The notes under the pieces are model-generated. The model made no database searches, had not been told where the DNA came from, and saw only the letters and a program-made list of their open reading frames with translations. Both the position numbers and the translations under genes were made by a program. A DNA stretch of 64,000 bases from Leisingera sp. S132 (lineage in GTDB: Bacteria > Pseudomonadota > Alphaproteobacteria > Rhodobacterales > Rhodobacteraceae). Positions 44,731-53,219 of this stretch are shown here, piece by piece (position 1 is the stretch's first letter; every line of letters begins with the position of its first letter). The stretch spans positions 44,465-108,464 of the forward strand of contig NZ_CP083554.1 in assembly GCF_025144465.1 (NCBI RefSeq), in the 5' to 3' direction.

Positions 44731-46571
44731 CTGGCAATTTCCCCGCGTTTTTCGGTTTTCAGGACGGTCTCCGTGAACGAGTTGATGCTGGCATAACCGC
44801 GGAAGAACCGCTCCAGCACGGCCCCCAGCGCATAGATGTTGCTGCCCTCGAAAAAGCTCTCGTCAAAGCCCAGGGTGATCTCCAGCCCCCGCACCGCGGT
44901 CGACAGCACCTCATCGCTCATCCGCCGCACGATGGGCCGGGCGCTGACCGACAGGATGCCCTCCAGCTGCTTTTCCGTCACCCGGTCGCCCAAGGGCGCA
45001 TAAAGCCCGACCAGCTCCCGCAGCGCTTCCGCCGACTGGCCCTTGCCGGTTTCGGCAATCGAGACATAGTTCAGGCTCAGATGCGAAATCAGCCGCCAGG
45101 CGGTATCGCCCTGCGCCAGGGTCGGATGCGGCCGAGTTGGCGACACCGGCAGCGTCACCTTCTTGATCGGGCCGCCCTCTGGCAGCTGGAACACATCGTC
45201 ATTGCCGGTGGCCAGCAGCATCGGCAGATCGCGGTTGGTGCACAGCGCCTTGACCGCCAGCTGCTCCAGCCCGGCGGAATAGGGCGCCTGCGCCCGGTCC
45301 ACCAGCGTCAGGAACACTTCCGATCCCAGATAAGAGCTGCGCACCCCGCGCAGGCGCTCCTTCTCCGACCGCTGCCGCATCCGCCGCTTGATAGTGTAAT
45401 AAGCCGGGTGGCTTTCGCCCGCGGCGGTGAAATCATTGGCGGAATAGAACGGGCGGAACACCACGTCGTCCTCGCCCTCGCCGCTGATGCCCACCACGCT
45501 CTGCAATCCGTAGATCTCGAAATCAAGGCCCGCAGTGCGGTTCGGGATCACATGGTGCTCAGTATCAATCGGTGCGATCCGCACCCGGTCGCAGCGCTTC
45601 TCGAACAGGTTCACGGCGGGGACCGCGTTCAGCTTGAACACCTCCGGCACCACGATCGGCGCAATCTCCGGCATGCCTTCGCGCAGCAGGATATAGAGAT
45701 CAACCTCATTGCCTTCGGATTTCCGCAACCCTTCGCGCAGCCCCTGCAGTTCGACAAAGCGGAACCGCTCCGGCATCGCGAAATATTCCTGCAGCAGCCG
45801 GTAGCCGTCGTAGACCCGGCGCGGCACCGGCAGGAGCGCCTCATCGGGGCCAAAGCCCTTCTGCACCACCCGGGCCTGGCGCAGCGGCAGCTGCCAGTCG
45901 GCGCGGCGGTCGGTGGAGCGTGCCACGATCCCCTGCACCTGGGTGCACAGCAGTTCCAGCAGCGGCCAGCTGTTGCCCGCCTCGCCGGTCAGGTACAGCG
46001 ACAGCTTGTCCATTTCCAGCTTGCTGATCGGGTCGCCGTCAATGCGCTTGATCCGCAGCCGGATGCCGGCGCGGGCGTCATACCCGGTGGCAACCCCTGC
46101 CGCCACCAGCTCGCCGCGGCCGTCAATATACTGCGCCTCGGTGATCTGGACCGGCCACATGGTCAGATCAGCGGCGGTGCGGAATTCGCAGGGCGTCTGC
46201 TCGCCCTCGGTCAGCCGCGACCGCAGCGTCGATCCGCGCTTCAGCACATAGCCGCTTTTCACGGCTGAGTTCGCCACATCCGGCTCAAACGCCGCGATCA
46301 TCATCGACGGTGTCGGCGCCAGGTAATGCGGATAGATGATCTCCAGGAGGTTGGAAGTGAAATTCGGATACTGCAGCTCCAGCTCCAGCTGCACCCGCGC
46401 GGTCAGGAACGCGGCGCCCTCCAGCAGGCGCTCCACATAAGGGTCAAGAACCTCGACCCCTTCCATGCCCAGCCGGGCCGCGATCTTGGGATAGGCGGCA
46501 GCAAACTCCGCGCCCATGTCGCGCAGATAATTCAGCTCATTCTCGTAATGGGTCAGCAGCCGTGTATCCAT
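44694..46571 (-). CDS. tssF: Type VI baseplate protein TssF
   Basis: A 625-residue protein of the TssF/ImpG family. It starts at ATG 46571 (MDTRLLTHYENELNYLRDMGAEFA), the usual family opening, with the codon sharing one base with the tssE stop. Typical segments follow: YPKIAARLGMEGVEVLDPYVERLLEGAAFLTARVQLE, YFAMPERFRFVELQGL and the ALCTNRDLPML segment. It works with TssG and TssK in the baseplate. Confidence 0.96.
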   Translation of the reverse strand: MDTRLLTHYENELNYLRDMGAEFAAAYPKIAARLGMEGVEVLDPYVERLLEGAAFLTARVQLELELQYPNFTSNLLEIIYPHYLAPTPSMMIAAFEPDVANSAVKSGYVLKRGSTLRSRLTEGEQTPCEFRTAADLTMWPVQITEAQYIDGRGELVAAGVATGYDARAGIRLRIKRIDGDPISKLEMDKLSLYLTGEAGNSWPLLELLCTQVQGIVARSTDRRADWQLPLRQARVVQKGFGPDEALLPVPRRVYDGYRLLQEYFAMPERFRFVELQGLREGLRKSEGNEVDLYILLREGMPEIAPIVVPEVFKLNAVPAVNLFEKRCDRVRIAPIDTEHHVIPNRTAGLDFEIYGLQSVVGISGEGEDDVVFRPFYSANDFTAAGESHPAYYTIKRRMRQRSEKERLRGVRSSYLGSEVFLTLVDRAQAPYSAGLEQLAVKALCTNRDLPMLLATGNDDVFQLPEGGPIKKVTLPVSPTRPHPTLAQGDTAWRLISHLSLNYVSIAETGKGQSAEALRELVGLYAPLGDRVTEKQLEGILSVSARPIVRRMSDEVLSTAVRGLEITLGFDESFFEGSNIYALGAVLERFFRGYASINSFTETVLKTEKRGEIARWRPEKGLGRMI

Positions 46572-47068
46572 CACATGGCCCTTTCCATCTGCACCTCGCC
46601 GGTGGTCAGATCGACCTTGCTGCGCAGGTACAGCTCCAGCGGCATCGGCTGCGCCCACATGTCGGCGCGGATTTCCAGCCCCACGGTCATCTCGGTCGCG
46701 TCGGTGCCATCCTGCAGCCGCACATCGACCGAGCCTTCGATGATCCGCGGCTCATAAGTGGCAATCGCCTGCTTGATCGACCGGCGGATCGCCTCTGCCT
46801 TCTCGGTGGTCGAGGCCTCCCCCGCCACTTCGATCAGCCCGTAGTTCAGCACCGAGGCAGACACCGCCGGGTACTTCTCCGCATCGAAATGGCTTTCGAC
46901 ATTCTGGGTGTTCAGCAGCCACGACAGATCGCGCTGGATGATTTCCCGCAGCCGCACCAGATCAATCACCCGGCTCTCGCGGGTTTCCTTCTGATTGCCA
47001 GGCGCATTGTCGGTCAGCCGGTCCAGCAGCGAGGGCTGCAGGCGCTCGGCCAGTGTCTTGTCAGCCAT
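46571..47068 (-). CDS. tssE: Type VI baseplate protein TssE (gp25-like)
   Basis: A 165-residue gp25-like protein. I start at ATG 47068 (MADKTLAERLQPSLLDRLTD), the normal TssE opening, which overlaps tagJ by eight bases. Segments include LREIIQRDLSWLLNTQNVES, SVLNYGLIEVAG and IRRSIKQAIATYEPRI. It is the wedge protein at which sheath growth starts. The one-base overlap with tssF indicates coupled translation. Confidence 0.95.
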   Translation of the reverse strand: MADKTLAERLQPSLLDRLTDNAPGNQKETRESRVIDLVRLREIIQRDLSWLLNTQNVESHFDAEKYPAVSASVLNYGLIEVAGEASTTEKAEAIRRSIKQAIATYEPRIIEGSVDVRLQDGTDATEMTVGLEIRADMWAQPMPLELYLRSKVDLTTGEVQMERAM

Positions 47069-47864
47069 TCTCTTCGCCGTGCCCATCCATCCGGAGTGTG
47101 CGCACGTCCATGATGGCAATATCCTCATCGCCGATCGCCAGCAGCCGCTGGCCCAGACCGGTATAGGTTTCCGCGCCGGCATCCTCCCACACGGTGGCGC
47201 GCGCCAGCATCGACAGCCCGTCGGCCTTCTCGCTGCCGGGATAACGGGTCGGGATCATCGCGGCCACTTCGCCGCCGCCCTCGAGGGTCAGCGTGCCCGC
47301 GGTCCAGACAGCATCGCGCAGGTCGCACGGCTCCTCTGCCTCGAACGAGACGATCTTGGAAAACGGCAGCCAGTAGTACTTGCCGTTGATCACCGCTTCC
47401 AGCACCGGACCCAGCCGCATGTCAGCGTCCGCAATCCACTCGAACCGCTTGCCGTTCACCTCGCCTGGGCTGGCCGGTGCGGCATCAAACGCCTTGGCGC
47501 GCAGCTCCGCCGCTTCCTTGGGGTTGCCGGTTGCCAGCAGTTTCTGCGCCTCGATCAGATGCGCCAGCCATTCCTCCGGCTCGCCCAGGATCAGCGGCGA
47601 CTTTTCTCCCGCGAACACCTTCTCGCGGTAGACCTCGCAGATGATCGCCTCGCGGTACGCCTGCGCCATCACCGTGGCGCCTTCGTCCAGCCCCGCCGCC
47701 GCCTTCAGCTGGGCAATCGCCCGGTTCCAGTCGCCCAGAACGCACAGCAGCTGAAACAGAAACACCCGCAGCTTGGGATTGCTCGCATCCGCGCGGATCT
47801 TGGCTTGCAGCGCCTCCAGCGCCGCCTTGGGATCACCAGCTTTCAGATGCTCTTCGGGGGTCAT
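47061..47864 (-). CDS. tagJ: Type VI accessory protein TagJ (ImpE/SciE family)
   Basis: A 267-residue ImpE-family protein. Its N-terminal half has TPR-like helices (DPKAALEALQAKIRADASNPKLRVFLFQLLCVLGDWNRA) and the C-terminal half has RFEWIADADMRLGPVLEAVINGKYYWLPFSKI and DAVWTAGTLTL. In Pseudomonas TagJ binds TssB and ClpV and may assist sheath turnover. It is the first gene after the hcp terminator, so its expression depends on read-through or on an unseen promoter in the 91-base gap. Confidence 0.93.
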   Translation of the reverse strand: MTPEEHLKAGDPKAALEALQAKIRADASNPKLRVFLFQLLCVLGDWNRAIAQLKAAAGLDEGATVMAQAYREAIICEVYREKVFAGEKSPLILGEPEEWLAHLIEAQKLLATGNPKEAAELRAKAFDAAPASPGEVNGKRFEWIADADMRLGPVLEAVINGKYYWLPFSKIVSFEAEEPCDLRDAVWTAGTLTLEGGGEVAAMIPTRYPGSEKADGLSMLARATVWEDAGAETYTGLGQRLLAIGDEDIAIMDVRTLRMDGHGEENG

Positions 47865-47913
47865 GGGGCTCTACTCCGCAACAGGGACGACTGCTGAATA
47901 CATGTCAGAAAAA

Positions 47914-47946
47914 CGGACCCCGGGCATGCAATACGCCCGGGGTCCG
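47914..47946 (-). terminator. Intrinsic terminator or attenuator after hcp
   Basis: A perfect 12-bp GC-rich stem (CGGACCCCGGGC/GCCCGGGGTCCG) with a 9-base loop is followed on the minus strand by TTTTTC. It stands just past the hcp stop and before tagJ. It would let hcp be made in excess over the baseplate and membrane genes, with partial read-through. Confidence 0.85.
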
Positions 47947-47955
47947 CCAAATGGT

Positions 47956-48459
47956 TTACTCGACCTTGCCGGTCTGCACGTTCCAGGTAAAGTTCGGTTT
48001 CTGCGCAGTGAGCTTACCGGATTTCTGGTCGGTTGCCTTGTACTCATGAATGATAGAGGCATAGGCCAGCGACCAGGTTTCTTCCGGAATACCATCTTCA
48101 CTGGAAGAGATCGAATAGGTGTCGATCACAACATCCTTCAGTGTCCAGGTCGAATAAGCCTGAAGACCTTCGGACGCGCTTTCGCCGGAACGGCACCAGT
48201 ACATCTTGATTTCCGGGCGCACGGTGCCGTTTGCCACAGCAAGCGCCAGATCGTTCGAAGCCTTGCCCATCTGCGACGTGACTTCAATTTTCCCGAAGTT
48301 CGAGTTCGCATGCATACGCTGGGTAGACCCAAGGTCAGTCATTTCCACGGCGCGTTCGACATTCCAGCTTGCCGACTGGATGACGATCATCTTTTCAAAA
48401 CCGGTAACGGTCGAGTCGCCTTTAATGTCCTTAATTTCGACGAACATATTAGCAGCCAT
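47956..48459 (-). CDS. hcp: Type VI tube protein Hcp (TssD)
   Basis: A 167-residue Hcp. The sequence MFVEIKDIKGDSTVTGFEKMIVIQSASWNVER and the closing beta strands (WSLAYASIIHEYKATDQKSGK) match the ring-forming family. Stacked hexamers make the inner tube inside the TssB/TssC sheath and carry small effectors. It sits 64 bases after tssC and is followed by a strong terminator, as expected for a protein needed in high amount. Confidence 0.96.
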   Translation of the reverse strand: MAANMFVEIKDIKGDSTVTGFEKMIVIQSASWNVERAVEMTDLGSTQRMHANSNFGKIEVTSQMGKASNDLALAVANGTVRPEIKMYWCRSGESASEGLQAYSTWTLKDVVIDTYSISSSEDGIPEETWSLAYASIIHEYKATDQKSGKLTAQKPNFTWNVQTGKVE

Positions 48460-48523
48460 AGCTGTATCCTTTCATAATTGATTTGAGTGTCGTTTCGGTT
48501 AGGAGGAGGCGTTGGAGTGGAAA

Positions 48524-50020
48524 TTAGCCTCCCTTTTCCGAGGGCAGTTTGGACACCAGGCGAAGCGAGACCGAAAGCCCCTCCAGCTGGTAATGCGGGC
48601 GCAGGAAGAATTTTGAGGTGTAATACCCCGGGTTGCCCTCGACCTCTTCCACAACCACTTCGGCTGCGGCCAGAGGTTTGCGCGCCTTCTGGTTCTCCGA
48701 AGAGATGTCCGCGTTGAAATCAACATAGTTGTTGATCCATTCCTGCAGCCAGGACTCCATGTCCTGACGGCTTTTGAACGAGCCGACTTTATCCCGCACC
48801 ATGCACTTCAGATAGTGCGCGAACCGGCATGTGGCGAACAGATACGGCAGCCGTGCGCCCAGGTTGGCGTTGGCGGTGGCGTCCGGATCGTCATATTCGG
48901 CCGGCTTGTGCAGCGACTGCGCGCCCATAAAGGTCGCAACGTCGGTGTTCTTGCGGTGAATGAGCGGCATCATGCCGTTCTTCGCCAGCTCCGCCTCGCG
49001 CCGGTCATCAATGGCAATCTCGGTCGGGCATTTCTGATCGACGCCGCCATCGGTGGTCGGGAAGGTGTGGCTGGGCAGGTTCTCCAGCGTGCCGCCGCTT
49101 TCGACGCCGCGGATGCGCGAGCACCAGCCGTACATCTTGAACGAACGGGTGATGTTCACCGCCATGCCATAGGCCGCGTTGACCCAGCCATATTTCTCGC
49201 TGCCCGCACCTGCGGTGTCTTCCTCGAAGGCGAACTCTTCAACCGGGTCGGTCTTGGAGCCATAGGGCAGACGGCCCAGGAAGCGCGGCATTGCCAGACC
49301 CACGTATTTCGCATCCTCGCTGTCGCGCAGGGACCGCCAGGCGGCATATTCCGGGGTCTGGAAGATCTTGGTCAGATCGCGCGGGTTCGACAGTTCCGCC
49401 CAGCTGTCCATCTGGAACAGCGTCGGCTTGGCGCCGGTGATCAGCGGCGCATGCGCGGCAGCTGCGATCTTGGACATCTCGCCCAGCAGCTCGATATCCG
49501 GCGGCGAATGGTCGAAGTGGTAGTCTGCCACCAGGGAGCCGTAGGGCTCGCCGCCCAGCTGGCTGAATTCCTCGGTGTAGATCTTCTTGAAGATCGGCGA
49601 CTGATCCCATGCCGTGCCCTTGAACTTCTTCAGGGTCTTCGACATTTCCTTCTTGGTGATCGGCATCACCCGGATTTTCAGCTGCTCATCGGTCTCGGTG
49701 TTGTTGACCAGATAGTGCAGACCGCGCCAGGCGCTTTCCAGCTGCTGGAATTCCTCGTTGTGCAGGATCAGGTTGACCTGCTCGGTCAGCTTCGCGTCAA
49801 TCGCCGCGACGATGCTCTCGATCGAGCGCAGCGCGTCATCGGAAATCAGCGCCGTGTTTGCCAGCGCCTGTTCGGCCAGGGTCTTGACCGCGCTTTCCAC
49901 CGCCGTCTTGGCCTGGTCCGACTTGGGGCGGAATTCCTTCTGCAGCAGGCTTGCGAATTCGGCAGAGCCAAAGGCGGCTTCACCGGCAGCGGCTTCCGCC
50001 TGGAGTTCTTCTTCAGCCAT
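48524..50020 (-). CDS. tssC: Type VI sheath large subunit TssC (VipB)
   Basis: A 498-residue sheath protein of normal length. Family segments include LILHNEEFQQLESAWRGLHYLV, DWDQ-like KKFKGTAWDQSPIFKKIY, GEPYGSLVADYHFDHSPPDIELL, VGLAMPRFLGRLPYGSKTDPVEEF and the C-terminal FKSRQDMESWLQEWINNYV. With the TssB encoded just upstream it forms the contractile sheath. The TssC-like part of the 1690-residue fusion is much more divergent from this protein than the fusion's first TssB is from TssB. Confidence 0.97.
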   Translation of the reverse strand: MAEEELQAEAAAGEAAFGSAEFASLLQKEFRPKSDQAKTAVESAVKTLAEQALANTALISDDALRSIESIVAAIDAKLTEQVNLILHNEEFQQLESAWRGLHYLVNNTETDEQLKIRVMPITKKEMSKTLKKFKGTAWDQSPIFKKIYTEEFSQLGGEPYGSLVADYHFDHSPPDIELLGEMSKIAAAAHAPLITGAKPTLFQMDSWAELSNPRDLTKIFQTPEYAAWRSLRDSEDAKYVGLAMPRFLGRLPYGSKTDPVEEFAFEEDTAGAGSEKYGWVNAAYGMAVNITRSFKMYGWCSRIRGVESGGTLENLPSHTFPTTDGGVDQKCPTEIAIDDRREAELAKNGMMPLIHRKNTDVATFMGAQSLHKPAEYDDPDATANANLGARLPYLFATCRFAHYLKCMVRDKVGSFKSRQDMESWLQEWINNYVDFNADISSENQKARKPLAAAEVVVEEVEGNPGYYTSKFFLRPHYQLEGLSVSLRLVSKLPSEKGG

Positions 50021-50035
50021 CTTCGTCCTCCGCTC

Positions 50036-50551
50036 TTATTCTTCGCTGTCGGCGTCGCTGCCGGGTTTCGGCTGCGCGGCCAGGGTTTTCAGCAGGCTCG
50101 GATCCTGAATGATCTTGGAGATCAGATCCTCGGCGCCGGTCTTGCCGTCCATATACGTCATCAGGTTCGACAGCTGGTTACGCGCATCCAGCAGCTCGCG
50201 CAGCGGCTCCACCTTGGCGGCAATCGCGGCGGGCTTGAAATCGTCCATGCTCTCGAACGTGATGTCGACCGCCATGTTGCCCTCGCCGGTCAGCGTGTTG
50301 GGCACGGTGAAGGCAGCGCGCGGCGCCATCGACTTCATCCGGTCGTCGAAGTTGTCCACGTCGATTTCCAGGAACTTGCGGTCCGCAACTGCAGGCTGCT
50401 CCACTTCGGATTTGCCCACCAGGTCGCTCATCACGCCCATCACGAAGGGCAGCTGCACCTTCTTCTCGGCGCCGTACAGCTCCACGTCATATTCGATCTG
50501 GACCCTTGGTGCCCGGTTGCGGGCAATGAATTTCTGTGAACTTCCGGCCAT
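50036..50551 (-). CDS. tssB: Type VI sheath small subunit TssB (VipA)
   Basis: A 171-residue sheath protein. VQIEYDVELYGAEKKVQLPFVMGVMSDL, FLEIDVDNFDDRMKSMAPR and the MTYMDGKTGAEDLI segment are typical of TssB. Its first 150 residues differ at only 25 positions from the N-terminus of the giant fusion protein encoded 11 kb further along the operon, a clear duplication. It precedes tssC by 15 bases. Confidence 0.97.
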   Translation of the reverse strand: MAGSSQKFIARNRAPRVQIEYDVELYGAEKKVQLPFVMGVMSDLVGKSEVEQPAVADRKFLEIDVDNFDDRMKSMAPRAAFTVPNTLTGEGNMAVDITFESMDDFKPAAIAAKVEPLRELLDARNQLSNLMTYMDGKTGAEDLISKIIQDPSLLKTLAAQPKPGSDADSEE

Positions 50552-50622
50552 CTAGGTCTCCTTACTCGTCTTGCTTTCACGGGATCCGCAGCGGGTTCCG
50601 CCGCAGAAATTCCCCGTGTCCG

Positions 50623-51693
50623 TCAGTCGTCGTCGTCTTCGTCAATGCCGCCGATCAGATGGACGTTCTCCACCCCCTGCGGCGCCATGTCATTCATGAT
50701 GGTGAGGAAGTCGGCCCCCACCAGCCGCTTGCACCGCTCCAGCAGGATCGGCAGCGGGCTGGAAGGCTCCGCCCTCCGGTAATAGCTGATGATACGGTCC
50801 AGCGTGTTGGACACATCCGCGGGAGAGTTGATCGCCCCGGGTGCGGATGGCATCGCCCGGCCGCCCGCGGCCGGCGCCGCGGCACCGGCCGCCTCCGCGC
50901 CGTCCTCTTCCGCGTCATCCTCGCCGGCGCTGTCGTCCGCGCTCAGATTGGCATAGCTGCTGATCCGCTTGCCGATCTGCTGCAGCAGCTTGATCAGCGC
51001 ACTCAGGTCGGGCCCCTGCCCCGGTGTCTGCTCGTCAAACACCGCAGAGATCGCGCGCACGTTTTCCTCGGCCGTTTTCACCGCCGCCAGCCGCGCCGCG
51101 ACAACCTCCTCGTCGCTGTCCTGGAACGCCGCGCCGATGGTGGCGCTGTCCGGGACATGCTCCATGCCCGCCGGCGCCGTCATCACCCCTTCGGCGATTT
51201 CAATGTCACGCAGGCAGAACCGGCCAAAGCCGCGGCTCTCGCTCAGCGGCGCCCGGCGCAGCGAGCGGTAGAGCGGCGACGCCCCCGCCATCCCGTCCGG
51301 CTGGCCGCACAGATCCTGGATGGCATTGATCCGCATCGTCGGATCGCCGTCGTCCTCATCCAGCTCCGGATGGCAGGTCTCCCAGAAGTCCTCCAGGCAG
51401 CCGCGGATATAGGTGGTGACATCGGCAAAACCGGACAGGCCTTCGGAATGCAGCAGCGCATCGCCCAGAAACACCGCCGCGCGCAGATCGTGGCTGCGCT
51501 CCAGCACTTCCAGCGCCTTCTTCTGCACTTCGCGGTAATCGGGATCTGTGGCCTCGATCGTCTCGTTGCCCACCACCGATTCCTCGCCCGGCTGGGCCGC
51601 CAGCTCCATCTCTGTGAAAGCCGGATCGTATTCGAGATTCTCGCCGCTAGGGGCATCATCCCCTTTGGATTGCAGCAATACTGCAGGATCCAT
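50623..51693 (-). CDS. tssA: Type VI protein TssA
   Basis: A 356-residue protein starting at ATG 51693 (MDPAVLLQSKGDDAPSGENLEYD), chosen over the open frame to 51768 because PSGENLEYDPAF is the usual TssA opening. The ImpA N-terminal domain covers about residues 10-140 (RSHDLRAAVFLGDALLHSEGL). The C-terminal part has a Glu/Asp/Ala linker and SNTLDRIISYYRRAEPSSPLPILLERCKRLV. It ends in Asp residues (IDEDDDD). It primes tube and sheath assembly. First gene of the leftward type VI operon. Confidence 0.93.
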   Translation of the reverse strand: MDPAVLLQSKGDDAPSGENLEYDPAFTEMELAAQPGEESVVGNETIEATDPDYREVQKKALEVLERSHDLRAAVFLGDALLHSEGLSGFADVTTYIRGCLEDFWETCHPELDEDDGDPTMRINAIQDLCGQPDGMAGASPLYRSLRRAPLSESRGFGRFCLRDIEIAEGVMTAPAGMEHVPDSATIGAAFQDSDEEVVAARLAAVKTAEENVRAISAVFDEQTPGQGPDLSALIKLLQQIGKRISSYANLSADDSAGEDDAEEDGAEAAGAAAPAAGGRAMPSAPGAINSPADVSNTLDRIISYYRRAEPSSPLPILLERCKRLVGADFLTIMNDMAPQGVENVHLIGGIDEDDDD

Positions 51694-51882
51694 CGTTTTT
51701 CGCCCCCCTGGGTGCAGTCTTTTTTGGTCACGTTCCCGTGTGTTAACGTAACGGAAAGCAGGTGCCACTCTTTTCGAGCCTGGTGGTTAAACCCGCGGAA
51801 ACCTCAAACAATAACTTGACCCCAACAGAGCCTTATCGCCATCCTAATGTCAAACCTTTTCCAAGCATTCAATAGCGGCTGA
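51694..51882. promoter_or_regulatory. Divergent promoter region of the type VI and TolQR-like operons
   Basis: This 189-base gap lies between tssA (leftward) and an unknown gene (rightward) and is richer in A+T than its neighbours. It must hold the main type VI promoter unless that lies further out. A TGGCAC element occurs on the minus strand near 51755-51760, but no proper -12 element follows, so I do not claim a sigma-54 promoter. No clear operator repeat was found. Confidence 0.5.
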
Positions 51883-52731
51883 ATGATGAGTATTGATCGT
51901 ATTTCTGGCAAGGAAGTCAAAGAGATGGTTCGTGAAGGGGCCAAGAAGCGGATGAGTTTCGCCTTCTGCCTCGACGCCAGCAAGGACCCGCTCCTGATGA
52001 TCCAGCCGGGCAAGAAACCGGAAACCCTGAAGGCCCCGATGAAGAAAGAGGGGGGCGGTCCGCCCATGGCCTGGGGCACCTATGTGGTGCGCTCCGGCAA
52101 TATGGAGATGATCTGCGAAAACGCGCCGCAGCGCATGGTCACCGAACTCAAGAAATTCCTCAAACGCAACCCGGCCAAGGTCAACGTGCTGTTCTACGAT
52201 GACGGCGGCAACCTCCTGGACAGCCTCAAGCCCGAGGCCCCCGAGGGCCAGGTGACAGAGAAAGACGCCTCCGACATTTCCGCCTCCGGCATCGACGCCA
52301 AGGCGATCGCGCCGCTCAAACGGCGGCTGAAACGCATCCAGCCGCGCATCGGCCTCGCCCCCGGGCCGCTGGAGCTGAAGCTGAAACGCGCGCTGGCCAA
52401 ATCGGTCCGCCTCATCAACGACGGCCGCCTGCAGGAGGCCGAGACGATGATCGTTGTGATCGAACGCGCCGTCGCCCGCATCGGCGCCGACCGCGAGGAT
52501 GAGGCCAGGTCGATGAAACGCGGCCAGCGCGAAATGGACCAGCGCTCGCTTGGCGCCCAGGTCAAACGCGCCCAGTCGCTGCAGGCCAATGTCGCCCGCG
52601 CCCCGGGCAAGGTCCGCGACCGGCTGGGCCGCGCCCTGCATGTGGCTGCCCGCCACCTCAAGCGCCGCGACCTCGATTCGGCCCGCGACGCGATGGACAA
52701 GATCGAAAAGGCTCTGACCGCCCTGGTCTGA
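51883..52731 (+). CDS. Uncharacterised protein divergent from tssA
   Basis: A 282-residue protein I do not recognise. The first 110 residues look globular (SFAFCLDASKDPLLMIQPGKKPETL, AWGTYVVRSGNMEMICE, KVNVLFYDDGGNLLDSLKP). From about 140 to the end the sequence is basic and helical (LKRRLKRIQPRIG, ALAKSVRLINDGRLQEAETMIVVIERAVARIG, DLDSARDAMDKIEKALTALV), suggesting a helical bundle or coiled coil. There is no signal peptide or membrane segment. No ribosome binding site is evident before the tandem ATG codons. Its position suggests a type VI-linked cytoplasmic protein. Confidence 0.7.
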   Translation: MMSIDRISGKEVKEMVREGAKKRMSFAFCLDASKDPLLMIQPGKKPETLKAPMKKEGGGPPMAWGTYVVRSGNMEMICENAPQRMVTELKKFLKRNPAKVNVLFYDDGGNLLDSLKPEAPEGQVTEKDASDISASGIDAKAIAPLKRRLKRIQPRIGLAPGPLELKLKRALAKSVRLINDGRLQEAETMIVVIERAVARIGADREDEARSMKRGQREMDQRSLGAQVKRAQSLQANVARAPGKVRDRLGRALHVAARHLKRRDLDSARDAMDKIEKALTALV

Positions 52732-52796
52732 CCCCGAACGCAGCCCGGCCCGCAGCGGTTGCGGGCCTGGCACCCCACCGGACCCCGGAGACCGCG

Positions 52797-53216
52797 ATGC
52801 CCATGACCCGCCTGCTGACTGCCCTCGCCCTGACCTGCCTGCCGTTCGCCGCCGCCGCAGACACCGGCCCGCTGCGGGTTGAGCTGAACAAGACCGAGGA
52901 GATCGAGGGCGGCGGCTGCCGCGCCTTCTTCCTGTTCCGCAACCAGACCGGCAAAAGCTTTGAGGGCTTCGAGATGTCGCTCGCCATTCTCGACGGCCAG
53001 GGTGTGATCGACCGCCTGCTGTCGATCGACGCCGCCCCCCTGCCCGTCCAGCGCACCACCCTCAAACTGTTCGAAATCCCGGAAACCGCCTGCAGCAATA
53101 TCTCCGAAATCCTGCTGCATGACATCACCTCCTGCCAGCCCCAGAACGAGGATCAGATGGACTGTTTCCCGATCCTCGAGCTTGGCTCCCGCGCTGCCGC
53201 GCCGCTGGTGAAATAA
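52797..53216 (+). CDS. Small secreted protein of unknown function
   Basis: A 139-residue protein with signal peptide MTRLLTALALTCLPFAAAA. The mature part is beta-rich (GPLRVELNKTEEIEGGGCRAFFLFRNQTGKSFEGFEMSLAILDGQG) and has four cysteines (GGGC, TACS, TSCQ, MDCF) that could form two disulfides in the periplasm. It is three bases from the TolQ-like gene and probably belongs to the same envelope complex. I do not recognise its family. Confidence 0.75.
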   Translation: MPMTRLLTALALTCLPFAAAADTGPLRVELNKTEEIEGGGCRAFFLFRNQTGKSFEGFEMSLAILDGQGVIDRLLSIDAAPLPVQRTTLKLFEIPETACSNISEILLHDITSCQPQNEDQMDCFPILELGSRAAAPLVK

Positions 53217-53219
53217 GCC

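Noticed and set aside
51740..51765. Possible sigma-54 promoter for tssA (TGGCAC on the minus strand)
   Set aside because: The -12 element TTGC at the required spacing is missing (CTTTCC follows), so the match is only half a consensus.
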